Shown here: one piece after another, positions 53,719-64,000 of the stretch
Position numbering within the stretch: position 1 is the stretch's first letter
Layout of the letters: every line of letters starts with the position of its first letter
From: Rheum nobile
Lineage: Eukaryota; Streptophyta; Magnoliopsida; Caryophyllales; Polygonaceae
NCBI GenBank assembly: GCA_027886185.1
Contig: WOAB01000152.1
Coordinates: 823,001 to 887,000 of the forward strand
Reading direction: 5' to 3'
DNA: 64,000 bases
Position numbers and translations under genes: made by a program
The notes under the pieces: generated by a model
Seen by the model: the letters and a program-made list of their open reading frames with translations, nothing else
Told to the model about the DNA's origin: nothing
Databases searched by the model: none

Positions 53719-54705
53719 CTAGCGTATTTTCGCGATCACGGCACTCCTCCTCATCGTCGCTCCACTCCTCTTCTCCAAAGAGTTCTCCTCCTCAGTCAGC
53801 CACTCTGGACGATGATAAGGATCAACCCAAACCTCATCAGCATAAATAGAATTTTGGACGTCGGGTCGCGGTGAGATATCACTAGGAGGCACTCCGTCCA
53901 CCGCGGGGCGGTAGTCATCACCGCGGGGCGCTGGACTCACCGCGGGGCGGTGTACTTGGCCGCGGGGCGGCGAGGTCACGGTGGGGTTACTGAGGTTCAC
54001 CGTCGGGTCACGGTGAGAAGCACCGCGGGGCGGTAGGAGTCTCCCATCTTCAATTTCAACTTTATCAGTGTCGATTTCTCCCTTGATCACCTTCTCTTCG
54101 TGGGATACCTCTATACTCTCTTGGACCTCCTTCTTCATGACCTTACTGGTCCCAATCTCAGCCTCTTGTGTATTTTCTGCTACAGGGACTTGTGGTTGTG
54201 CTGACTTCGACTCAAGCAACGCTTTACTCAGCTGGTTCACTTGGCTTTGGAGACTGGAAATCGCCTCTTGTTGTTGTTGGACACTCTGAGCCATGGTTGC
54301 TTGCAGTGAGGACACGTTCTGGGCCATGGTTGTATGCATTGAGATCACGTTCTGGGCCACAGTTGCTATACTTTGCATCAGAGTGCTGAGTACATCAGCA
54401 TTGGGTGCAGGCGAGAATTGTGGTTGATTTCCATATGGAACTGGGTTATAGTGCTCCCTCCACCCTGAGCTGTAAGTGTTCGGATATGGCTCCTGTTTCG
54501 GTCCCTGTGAGTTCAGACCTCGACGTGCATTTACTGCTGCTCTGAATGCGGGAAGTCCTGGACAATTGTCAGTGGTGTGCAGCGCATCACGACAGATTCT
54601 GTAGGCACTAGCTGGCCTTGCTGCACTGGGAGTTGGGACGTATCCCCTCTCTGGAGAGAAAGATCTAGGGTATGAGTTATCGCGCGACTCTCCCCAGAAA
54701 TCCAT
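53719..54705 (-). pseudogene. Athila-like gag, C-terminal part
   Basis: An open frame from MDFWGESRDN (54,705). CRDALHTTDNCPGLPAFRAA resembles the single Cys/His motif region of Athila gag; PYPNTYSSGWREHYNPVPYG corresponds to the typical PYSNTYNPGWRNHPNF block. A predicted coiled coil follows (IATVAQNVISMHTTMAQNV, QQQEAISSLQSQVNQLSKAL), then an acidic segment and a Pro/Arg segment encoded by CCGCGGGGCGG repeats. The N-terminal gag core domain is missing; the ORF begins almost at the primer site, so the element has a 5' internal deletion. Confidence 0.7.
53880..54035. repeat. CACCGCGGGGCGG repeat cluster
   Basis: Six exact or near copies of CACCGCGGGGCGGT at irregular spacing of about 20-60 bp inside the Athila-like gag ORF. 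Each is partly palindromic. Confidence 0.8.
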
Positions 54706-54825
54706 ATCTGTGACAAAAATCAAAAAGGAAAAACAAAAGTCAGTAGCACAGGTGTGGACCGTAAGATAGGTCCACACCAAAGTAACACGCACACGAACAA
54801 ACACAAAGAAAGATCAAATCTTGCC

Positions 54826-54843
54826 TCCCCGGCAACGGCGCCA
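54826..54843 (-). other. Primer-binding site of the Athila-like element
   Basis: The minus strand reads TGGCGCCGTTGCCGGGGA three bases inside the right LTR. This is the usual primer-site phrase of Athila-type plant gypsy elements. Confidence 0.85.
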
Positions 54844-54846
54844 ATT

Positions 54847-56429
54847 TGATAAGGCGTTGTCGTGACACCTAATCAAAATAATCCTAACAAACCTAAACAA
54901 GTAGTAGAGGCAAGAAAGGGTCGATCCCACAGGAAGGAAGTGATCTTTCTAAATGTTAATCAGCATGCAAAGTAACAAGAAAGGGGGGTTTTGGTTGTTC
55001 ACAGAGTAACAAGGTTAAGTTGGCTTGAGAATATGAATGGGGAAAGTAGTTCCACTAGAACGAGATCCACAATACAGAGATATAAGTTGATCACTGAAAT
55101 CTATTCAATCCAAGTTCTTTTACTATTCTTATGGTTGTTCCCACCCTGATCTTAAGTACTTTCGATTCTCACAGTTGTCGATAGACTTATTACTATACCA
55201 ATGGTAAAATACCTCTGATTCTCACAGTTGTCGGTATACTTTACCACCAACAAATCAATAGCAATGCACACAAGGATATAGGATACATGCAAATAGAAAG
55301 ACGTATTAATGCTCGCATGCAACTGATTCTCACTCACGATTGCGCGCTCAGAACCCCTATACGCACAATCGTGTTTGCCACTAGGTAAGCACTCGGAATT
55401 CCTATATGCAAATCCTAGCAATTGATAAATATTACTCAACCTAGCTGGCCAGACTATGAAGAACAACGATAAATCAATAATCAATATAACCAAGAGAATC
55501 AAACCAACACACATAAGAATAAGAACAAGGAATAGAAATCTCACAACCGAATCAACTGTATTGCTTCAATCGTCTAGTAGAATAAAGGTGTTTAGCTCTC
55601 CATGGGTTGGAAACCCTGGAGGCCAAACGAAAAGAACGAACTTGTAAAGCTTAATTGTGTATTGTATCCTCTGGCAACTAGGTTAACTAAAGAGTATTTA
55701 ACCTAAATCTAAAAGGTGATAAAAATAATGAAAGGAAATAATAATATAATAAAATAAAAATAGGAAAGTAAACAAACGAATCGAACAGGGAAATTAATCC
55801 CGGATCTCGCTCGGCTTCTCCTCTCGGTCGGCAAACGAACAGCAAAGCCTCCACAATTTGGTCCAATTCCAAGGCAGCTGCTCTCGTCCCATTCCATGCA
55901 AGCATCTCGCTTGGCCCAGCAGCGTGCGGCCCATCTCCAACTTCAAGCAGCTCGCTGACGTCACGTTGCATCATGCCTCCGCTTTCCATCTTCAATACTC
56001 TGATTTCCGCTTCTTCTCGCTTCACTTCACGCGTGGGCTCTTCACGTGGGCCTAGCTGCAATTTGGGCCTTTCCTTCACGGGCCTTTCTTCCCCAAATTC
56101 CAGCATCAGCACGCTCGAAATAATTAATTGCTCCGCTTTCAATTCACGCGGCGCGGCGTCTTTCCTGAGACCCACCGCCGGGTCGCGGTGGCTCTGGCGC
56201 GGGGTGGTGAAATCGCCCACTCCAATGTGGTTCCTTCATATATTTTTCTTGTCTCCTCAAGTGGTCAACTCATCTTCCTCTGGATGTCTCCAATTAGCTC
56301 ATCCAGACCACCAAAACCACACTTCTCAGCTCTAACTCCATAATCTCCAATTGTGCATAAAATCAAACCAAATGGCGCCTCAAACCTGGTAATAACCCTT
56401 AGATATGTGCTACAAAATAACACTTATCA
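54847..56429 (-). repeat. 5' LTR of the Athila-like element
   Basis: 1,583 bp, closely matching the left copy base for base with scattered substitutions and a short AATCAAT duplication near 55,478. It follows the primer site in element sense. Confidence 0.92.
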
Positions 56430-56434
56430 ACCAT

Positions 56435-57632
56435 TTAAACGATCGAGCCTTCGCTTTGCTCGTCAGTCACCTACCTCGAATCCGTCTACGATTTGTGGGA
56501 GAATCTGCGTTACCGCTTTTCTGTTGGAAACGGGCCGCGGATTCTTCAGTTTCATTTAGATATCTCTAACTATCGTCAAAACGGCCGTTCTATTGTTGCT
56601 TACTATGGTGCCCTGAAGAAGTTTTGGGACGAGTTGAGCACTCATGCCCTTGCCAGTGCGTGTTCTTGCGGCTCCTGCAAGTGCGATTTGCACGCCTTTC
56701 TAGTTCAGGATCTTGATACTGAATGTGTTCATCAATTCTTGCTTTGTCTTGATTCCAGCTTCGCTACTCTACGCTCCAATCTGATGGATCTTGATCCTCT
56801 TCCTCCTATCTCGCGCGTCTATTCATTGGCCATTCAGGAGGAGCTCTAACGCACTGTCATCTGCGATCGAGAACCCGTGACTGACCCCGCGGACTTTGTT
56901 GCACGATCTGGTCCTTCGCAGCCCCTGTGTTCCGCGCCCAGCTCAACCTCGAGCCCTTATGTTGATCGCAAATCACTTTTCTGCACCAAATGCAACCGCA
57001 TCGGACATGACCTCACTTCATGTTTCAAGATCATCGGGTATCTGGATTGGTACCTTGGAGGCCGTGATGCGGAACATGGAGAATCCACCGCTGACAAGAG
57101 GCCTGCTGCCGGTCGTGGGCGAGGCACCGCTCCCGGTGATAGGTTCGGCCATGGCCGTGGTCGTGGTGCTGGTGGCGCCGCCAACGTTGTCCAACCGCAT
57201 GGGGTCGCTGCCTCCAGTTCGTCCACTATCACTGATCACGACAAGCAGGTGATCGAGTCTGATTTGTCTCCTGCGCAGTGGAATTCTGTTCTGCAAATGT
57301 TCAATTCTCTACAAGCTAAGCATGTCGACAGTAACGCCTCTACTACTGGTACGTCGCTTTCTCAATGGATTCTTGACACATGTGCTTCCTGTCATATGAC
57401 AAGGGCCTCTGCTTTGCTCCAGGACTTGAGAGACACATCCCCTATTACTATAGTGTTGCCTGATGGCACTTATTCCACCTCTACTCAACAAGGAACCATG
57501 GTGTTGGGCACTCTACACGTGCCACGTGTTCTTTTTCTTCCGAATTTAACCTGCAATCTATTGTCTATTGCTCAGTTGACTCGTGATTTGCAGTGTTGGG
57601 AACTTGTGACTGACCATTTATGTGTCTTATAG
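56435..57632 (+). pseudogene. Outer Copia gag C-terminus and protease
   Basis: Gag resumes with LWENLRYRFSVGNGPRILQF, FWDELSTHALASACSC and CVHQFLLCLDSSFATLRSNL. A stop at 56,847-56,849 interrupts. CTKCNRIGHDLTSCFKIIGY is the Cys/His knuckle region; a Gly/Arg-rich tract follows (RGRGAGGAANVV). The protease block reads WILDTCASCHMT near 57,367, where the active-site Asp-Thr-Gly is Asp-Thr-Cys. LPNLTCNLLSIAQLTRDLQC is the standard following block. A stop at 57,630 ends the frame. Confidence 0.82.
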
Positions 57633-58683
57633 GATTACGTTTCGAGGACAGTGATTGGTGTGGGTGAGCTACGAGGAGGGATCTATTGGCTTCGGGCACT
57701 TGGCACTCAGCAGCGCGCTTGTCACACTTCTGTTGCCGCATCGTCTGGTCTTTGGCATCAACGTTTTAGTCATCCAGCTCGTTCTGTTTTATCTAGTTTG
57801 CCTTTTGATATTAGTAGTGACATTCATACGTCTAAGGATGTTCCTTGTGACATTTGTTTTAAAGCAAAGACACGTTCTAGCTTTCCTATTAGTCTTAATA
57901 AAGTAGCACAGTTATTTGATTTAATCCATTGTGATGTTTGGGGTCTCTACAAGACTCGTTGAACTACTGGTGCCTCCTATTTTTTGACTATTGTTGATGA
58001 CTGCTCCCGTGTTGTGTGGGTCTACTTGTTGAAAGACAAAACTGAGGCTGCCATTTCTCTTAAGAATTTATGTGCTATGATCCAGACTCAGTTCCACAAG
58101 ACTGTCAAGTGTGTGCGTGCCGACAATGGCACAGAATTTCTTCCACTGGGGCCGTAATTCTAGGAGCAGGGTGTCCAGTTTGAAACTTCTTGTGTCTACA
58201 CTCCTCAGCAAAATGGGAGGGTTGAACGCAAGCATAGGCATATTCTCAATGTCGCTCGGGCCCTGCGATTTCAGGCACATCTCACTGTCTCATTTTGGGG
58301 TGAGTGTGTCCTTACTGCATGTTATCTCATCAACCGCACTCCTTCTACAGTTCTCAATGGCAAGTCACCTTATGAGCTCCTACATGGCAAGGTCCCCACC
58401 TATAAATATTTTTGGGTTTTTGGTTGCTTGTGCTTCGCATCCAAAATTCCTAGAGATAAAGACAAGTTTGCTGCCAGGAGCAAGAAGTGCATCTTTATTG
58501 GCTATCCTCCAAGCAAAAAGGGATGGCACCTATTTGATCTTGAATCTGGCGATATTTTTATCAGTCGGGACGTTGTGTTTTTTGAGACACAATTCCCATT
58601 TGCATCTGCTGACAACCCACCACCGCAGACCGTTGTCGACATTCACCCGGCCACGTATGACCCGGTGTTCGAGCCCACTGTAG
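57633..58683 (+). pseudogene. Outer Copia integrase
   Basis: Frames 57,651-57,962, about 57,965-58,160 and about 58,170-58,430 carry, in order, LWHQRFSHPARSVLSSLP and CDICFKAKTRSSF (the HHCC zinc region), LIHCDVWGLYKTR, FLTIVDDCSRVVWVYLL, CVRADNGTEF, TPQQNGRVERKHRHILNVAR and FWGECVLTACYLINRTPS. The catalytic Asp-Asp-Glu positions (CDVW, ADNGTEF, NGRVERK) are visible, but at least three stops or shifts separate them. Confidence 0.82.
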
Positions 58684-60215
58684 CTCCTTCGGCTGGTTCC
58701 GGTGATAGGGGGAGTTCCTCACCTCCTGCTCCGGCTTCTCCCCCATTGCAACGCCCTACGGACTCTACTTCTACTTCTACTGCCTTACGTCAGAGCACAC
58801 GCCCTCGTCAGCCGTCTATTCTGCTTAAGGATTTTGTCTGCAATATTGCTTTGTCTATAGACCCCCCTCCTGTATCACACTCACTTACATCATCATCGTC
58901 CTCAGGTAATCCTTACCCTATAGCAGCTTATGTTTCTTGTGCTAAATTTTTTGCTCCACATACTCGTTTTCTAGCAGCTATTATAGCCGACTGTGAGCCA
59001 TCTTCCTTTGTTGAAGCAAGTCGGTCTGCAGCATGGCGCGCTGCCATGCAAGCTGAAATTGACACTCTTGAGCGTAACCAGACGTGGACAATTACTGACC
59101 TTCCCCAGTGCAAGACTCCTATTGGGTGCAAGTGGGTATTTTGCATCAAGTATCGTTCGGATGGGTCTATTGAGAGGCACAAGGCTCGTCTGGTTGTTCT
59201 TGGCAATCATCAGGTGGATGGTGTTGACTTCACTGAAACTTTGCCCCGGTTGCCAATCTAGCTTCGGTTCGTGTATTCTTGTTTGTAGCGGTTATTAAGG
59301 GGTGGCATCTTCATCACATGGATGTCCATAATGCATTTCTCCACGGTGATATGGATGAGGAAGTATTCATGAAACTTCCACCTGGCTTCCTTGACGCTAC
59401 CGCAGGCAAGATTTGCCACCTGTAGAAGTCCCTCTATGGCTTACGGCAAGCTCCTTGCAATTGGTTCGCAAAGCTTGCTCATGACCTGCACCTATTCGGT
59501 TTTCAACATAGTAAAGCATACTACTCCATGTTCACTCTGCAACGTTCAACAACTATTGTGCATGTCCTGGTGTACGTCGACGACCTCATATATGCAGACA
59601 ATGATATCTCTGCTATTGATCGGTTCAAGCAATATTTGGGTTCCTGCTTTCACATGAAGGATGTTGGCACTCTCAAATACTTCATTGGTATTGAGATTGC
59701 CCGTAACCCTACATGTATTTTTCTGTCTCAACGCAAGTATACCTTGGATATCCTATCTGAATCAGATCTGATGGGAGCCAAGCCCTGCGACTTTCCTATG
59801 GAGTAGAACCACGAGTTGGCCAAGATTGCAACTCCGCCGTTTGAGTACCCTGATCGCTACAGACGTCTGATTGGTCGCTTGATCTACCTTACTATCACTC
59901 ATCCCGAACTGAGCTACTATGTTCATACTTTGGCTCAGTTCATGCACGCTCTCTGCCAGGCTCATTGGGAGGCTGCTATCCGAGTTCTGCGTTACTTGAA
60001 GTCACATCCAGGGCAAGGTTTATTTCTCTTTGCAGGAATTTCCTGCAACTTACTGCTTACTACGACTCTGACTGGGATACATGTCCTTTCACCATGCGTT
60101 CTATCACCGGCTACTACATACAGCTTGGACAGTCACCTATCTCTTGGAAGACCAAGAAGCAATCCATTGTGTCTCGCTCTTTCGCTGAAGCTGAGTATCG
60201 TGCTATGGATGTTGC
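58428..60215 (+). pseudogene. Outer Copia reverse transcriptase and RNase H, truncated
   Basis: The frame 58,428-59,261 covers the post-integrase linker (GYPPSKKGWHLFDLESGDIF), a Ser/Pro-rich spacer, and the RT start (AAMQAEIDTLERNQTWTITD, GCKWVFCIKYRSDGSIERHK, ARLVVLGNHQVDGVDFTE). Later blocks: HHMDVHNAFLHGDMDEEVFM near 59,315, VYVDDLIYADNDI with the catalytic Asp pair near 59,570, RRLIGRLIYLT near 59,860, and in RNase H YYDSDWDTCPFTMRSITGYY and SFAEAEYRAMDVA near 60,180. The match ends abruptly there. Several stops and frameshifts. Confidence 0.85.
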
Positions 60216-60584
60216 ATGTATCGTGCTATACGTCTCATATGTTATTACTAACATATATACTACACAGTGTATGGAACTATATAGCTTTCATGTGAATTAA
60301 ACTACAATATTTTACAACAAGAAATGGTTATAAATACACCGATAACAAAATACATTCCGGATCGACAAAACCTGAATTCTACGCAATCATATAAACTCAA
60401 TATCAATATATTATGATAAAAAAAATTGTGGTATTTACTCTATTTTGTGTATTGCCTACATAATAAAATGAATTATACGATTTATTTACTATTCGCTTGG
60501 GCTCGAAGGTCATTAGTAGCTATTTATTACAAAAATCATTTAAAATAGAGGTTTGATGTATCAAATTAAATCAACCGTTATGTT
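60216..60584. other. AT-rich spacer after the truncated outer Copia
   Basis: No gene or repeat recognised in about 370 bp. Confidence 0.5.
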
Positions 60585-60780
60585 GAGTGCGGTTCCGGTG
60601 CGGAGCACTCTTCCCGTGCGGACGTGCGGACATGCACTATAGGGCCTTATTTGTGCACTTTAGGGCCTTATTTGTGCAATTTGAAAAAGAAAAAAAAAAT
60701 TGAAAAAAGTGCACAAATAATGCCCTAAAGTGCATGCTCCGCACGTCCGCACGGGAAGAGTGCTCCGCATATGATCCAAA
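60585..60780. mobile_element. Fold-back MITE, copy 1
   Basis: The left arm GTGCGGAGCACTCTTCCCGT...GTGCGGACATGCACT has its reverse complement on the right (AGTGCATGCTCCGCACGT...GAGTGCTCCGCA), so most of the 196 bp can fold into one hairpin around an A-rich loop. GGGCCTTATTTGTGCA is repeated twice in the left arm. The outermost ends (GAGTGCGGTTCCG and TTTGGATCATATG on the other strand) differ. No coding capacity. Confidence 0.75.
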
Positions 60781-60867
60781 GATTGAAATGGTCATCTGTA
60801 GTGCTTTATATTGGGTGGTCTCCTGAACACCCAATAAAGACCTTTTTCCTTCCAGAATGTAAATGGA

Positions 60868-61096
60868 GAGTGCGGTTCCGGTGCGGAGCACTCTTCCCGT
60901 GCGGACGTGCGGACATGCACTATAGGGCCTTATTTGTGCACTTTTGGGCCTTATTTGTGCACTTTTGCAAAAATTTTGAAAAATGCTTGGAAAAAAATAT
61001 GAAAAAGAAAAAAAATTGAAAAAGTACACAAATAAGACCCAAAAGTGCATGCTCCGCACGTCCGCACGGGAAGAGTGTTCCGCATATGATCCAAAC
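60868..61096. mobile_element. Fold-back MITE, copy 2
   Basis: 229 bp, same arms, ends and internal GGGCCTTATTTGTGCA duplication as copy 1, but with a longer A-rich loop and TTTTGGGCC in place of TTTAGGGCC. It lies in the same orientation 87 bp away from copy 1. Confidence 0.75.
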
Positions 61097-64000
61097 TCTG
61101 TAAATGGAAAGGCCATTAATTAGTAAAATTAATAGTACAATTTATCATTGCAAAGTAATTATGTACCTAAACAGTATATGTAGTGGCAGTTCACGTACGT
61201 AAAATTCAATCGTTCTATATAGCTTGGCATAGAAATGAATTCAATCACCAAAACACCAAAATCAAAATATCACAAAAGATATGCTTGCTATCTTTACATG
61301 AAATCTTATTTCTTCATCGTCTTTTTTAATATAAAATTATGTTACATTTCAACATCTTTACATTGGCTTATTTGTATCCAACAATATCAGCAGGTCTAAT
61401 AAAGATTCATTACTCAATCAATCTTTATGAAAATTCATGGTATGTGTAAATATTTTTTTGTTAAAAGCTTATTATATATGCTAAACTACACCAATACCTT
61501 TATTTGAATTACATAGGGCGCTATTAACAACCGTTGTTTTGCTCTATTCTTAAACTCAACTTTCATCTCTTATGTTTAGGTTGCATGAAGAAGGGGATAA
61601 GGAGGCAAACAAATCAAGAACTGTTAAAGCAACTAGTCGATGGTGTTTTAAGGTATGTTTGTCAACTATAATAAAAATGAGTTGAATCACTTTTACCGAC
61701 TATGTAATGTTCTTCTTCTTTACATAAAAGATGAGCTTACACAACTCGATAATGTGAAAAAGATTTAATCCTTCGATTACTTACGAAATTATACCAGTTT
61801 AGTCCAAATAAGTATTACTACTAATGTAATTGCTTATACTTAATCAAAATAAATTTCAATATTAACATCAGTTGATTTCCTACTTATTTAGCCAATATAA
61901 CGAATTCTACATATTAAAATTATATCATTAGTTTTCAAATGATAATTTTACTTATTAAGTAATATAGTGCACATATATAATTAACTTTACTATTTTTTTA
62001 ATAAAGTGTCTTTTGTTTCAAAATGCTAGCTAGATATTTTAAAATATAAATGCAAGAGCTGAGATATATGGTGGATTTTATCTCAAAGCCTTGAATTAAT
62101 ATTGGCTAAATTTGATAGTTCATAAAATAGAATAAATTAATCAAAGAACATGTACCAACTAGGAATTAAAAAACGTGTGTATAATAATATTTTATTCGAT
62201 CAAATGTTCTGGTTGCTCATAAATCATTGCTTAATTAAGTAATTTGGCTATCTTCCGATCAATTTAGATGTAGTTTTTTGTAATACTATATTTTACTTTT
62301 ATTTTTGTATCATTTATGATATATGTAATCAATATCAGATTTATTGGATTCAAATGTTACGTATGTTCTTTCATTGCTTTAAGTTATAATTGAATGCAAA
62401 TTAGTGATAATTAATAATATAACATTTTTAACCAAATTGACTAATAATTGGTCACATTTTCCTTAGTGATCCGCAAAAGTAAATAAACTATTGTCCTAAC
62501 CGGAGATAACTAAGCAGGTCAACTAAGCAACTCTTGACATTGTCCGACATAGAGTACTATCATTGTCCAACATAGAGTACTAACAACTCATTTCTCATGT
62601 AGCAAATCTGGTCGGGAAACAAGCAAGCTAAAATAAAATAAAATACATTATAATGTAATGAATTTTATAACCTAGAATGGAGATCATATACTTTTGAGTT
62701 ATGATCTAAGATGTAATCATGGTTATATATGATAGTTATATTGCTTACATTATTCATTTATTATATATATATATAACTGAAAATTATGGTATTTACTTTT
62801 ACTGGTGTATTGTCTATAAAAGAATATCAAATATATAATTCATTTACTATCTAAATAAAATGTCAAATGCCTCTAAAATACTTTTAAATTAAAATTAACC
62901 AAAATAATAAAAAATATTATTTATAATCTGATTACTTGAATATATAAAACTACAAACAAATTATGATGTAAAATATTAGATCAGTCATAGGAATTTACTA
63001 AATCGAATAATATCAATTTTAAACACAATATACATCATACATTTATCCATAACATTACAATTTTATATTAAGTAAACTACAATAATATTAAACACCCACC
63101 TATGTGAAGCACATGGTCCGACTGCTCGTGGTTGAAGTAATTGGTATATAATGAGTGATTTAAGGTTCAAGTCTCATGTGGGACATCTTAACTATTTCTT
63201 TTCATTGGCCATTTACATATATATTTCATGAAATTATTTTAAAGTATAATAATCTATTAATGTATATCTTTATATATCTACATATCTTATGTTTTTTTTT
63301 GTTTAAATTCCTTTTGATATCACAATGACTTACATAATTTAATGATTTAAAATGATGACAATTAATATATATATATATAAGAAAGAAAAAATAAATAAGA
63401 TAATTTAAGAAAAGAAAATTATATTTTCAATTGATGATTATACGAATAGTTTCAATACAAATAGGAATTCTAATTATTAAAATTTATAGATTTTCTGATT
63501 TTTCAAAATAGTATAGAGAGATAATATAAGAACATGTGTTTTTAGGATTATATATTCTACATAAATGATTTAATATGGTCCTTTAAAGGATTGGAGTTAC
63601 GGATGATATAATGTTAAGGCCTTTAATTTGGAATATTGAAAGTTTGTAACTCATGCAATTAAAATTGGTAAGAAGGATATTCATTTCTAATTTATTTGGA
63701 ATGCAATTAAAATCTAATTAATATAATACAATCAATTAAATAATTGACCATCCTATAAAAATATTAGAAAGGATCAAACTAAAGGAGCATACAAGTGGAA
63801 AAAGTATGTATATGTGTTGGTGATAAGAGGATCGAATGAGAGAAGATGTTGTGGTAGAAGGATTAAAAAAATTGATTAAGGAGGTAATATGTTGTTGTAT
63901 ATTTATTTTTAACTTATAGAATTGTTTTTTGATTTGATGTTGAAATCTCTTGCTATATATTAGGATATTTACATGTAGGTTTCGAAGTTTATGAAGTCAA
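61097..64000. other. AT-rich tail of the window
   Basis: About 2.9 kb, strongly AT-rich, with no supported gene. A short stretch at 61,581-61,651 looks exon-like (AG before, GGTATGT after) but is too short to assign. A tRNA-like promoter motif occurs at about 63,114-63,176. Simple TA repeats lie near 62,764 and 63,368. Confidence 0.5.
63108..63195 (+). repeat. Possible SINE head (tRNA-like B box)
   Basis: GGTTCAAGTCTC at 63,164-63,175 is close to the RNA polymerase III B box, and TGGTCCGACTGCTCG about 50 bases before it could be an A box. No poly(A) tail or target duplication was identified, so this is tentative. Confidence 0.25.

Larger units (their letters stand above)
43393..56429 (-). 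mobile_element. Athila-like gypsy element, pol-less, with nested Copia
   Basis: Ends TGATAAG (43,393) and CTTATCA (56,429) form a perfect 7-bp inverted repeat, flanked by ACCAT at 43,388-43,392 and 56,430-56,434. LTRs are 43,393-44,968 and 54,847-56,429. The primer site next to the right LTR shows that it reads leftward. The internal region has a gag C-terminal ORF and a protease-region remnant; RT, RNase H and integrase are absent. A Copia element sits inside (45,673-52,473). Confidence 0.92.
42840..60215 (+). mobile_element. Outer Copia retrotransposon, split by nested elements, 3' truncated
   Basis: A short-LTR Copia element on the plus strand: LTR 42,840-43,010, primer site at 43,011, gag from 43,058 to 43,392, then 13 kb of nested insertion, and gag-pol from 56,435 to about 60,215. 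The reading ends in the RNase H domain and no 3' LTR follows. Many stops and frameshifts show this is the oldest layer of the nest. The domain order gag-protease-integrase-RT-RNase H is that of Copia. Confidence 0.85.

Overview
The window is nuclear DNA from a flowering plant, most likely a eudicot. Evidence: LTR retrotransposons with plant initiator-Met tRNA primer sites, FAR1-type Mutator transposases, plant-mobile-domain genes, CACTA elements with SUMO-protease-like genes, and a fragment of a plant GT8 (GUX/PGSIP) glucuronosyltransferase gene. I see no intact host gene, rRNA or tRNA. It is a gene-poor, repeat-rich stretch made almost entirely of nested and broken transposable elements.

Layout. 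1-4.74 kb: degenerate LINE (minus strand), which appears to have landed inside a FAR1-related gene whose 5' half survives at 4.74-5.36 kb. 6.2-10.83 kb: Ty3/gypsy element (plus) with gag, protease, RT and RNase H, cut off before integrase. 10.83-15.68 kb: tandem TRIM elements (about 166-bp LTRs, about 71-bp internal parts), one unit enclosing an antisense Copia integrase fragment that is split by a 3.5-kb solo LTR (target duplication GTCTC). The solo LTR holds a GC-rich hAT-like MITE. 16.2-18.8 kb: second LINE (minus) lacking most of its RT. 19.8-29.93 kb: Mutator-like element (plus) encoding FAR1-type DNA binding, MULE transposase, SWIM finger and an OTU-like protease domain. It is split at 21.73 kb by a 7.5-kb gypsy-type element (minus, 2.24-kb LTRs, target duplication GATAC) that lost nearly all of pol but keeps an uncharacterised 338-codon ORF ahead of gag.

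30.27-34.94 kb: plant-mobile-domain (PMD) gene with seven inferred exons, bordered by palindromic repeats. 35.25-42.16 kb: element bordered by ACCGGT-palindrome arrays, carrying a dead Ulp1-like protease gene and an adjacent GUX fragment on the same strand. It contains a complete 3.9-kb CACTA element (35,737-39,658, target duplication AAA) with GAGGCGGGC/GCCCGCCTC hairpins near both ends, a Copia gag-protease fragment, and a second Ulp1-like gene with its catalytic residues preserved.

42.84-60.2 kb is a three-level nest: a plus-strand Copia is split by an Athila-like gypsy element (43,393-56,429, target duplication ACCAT), itself split by a young minus-strand Copia (45,673-52,473, target duplication CAAAA, LTRs differing at about 17 of 918 bases). 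60.6-61.1 kb holds two related fold-back MITEs. The rest to 64 kb is AT-rich with no gene I can support.

The genes here do not form a pathway; they are replication and mobility genes of independent elements, nearly all broken. The region most worth attention is 30-42 kb, where three adjacent or nested elements use palindromic GC-rich arrays near their ends and carry non-transposase cargo (PMD, Ulp1, a captured GUX fragment, captured Copia sequence).
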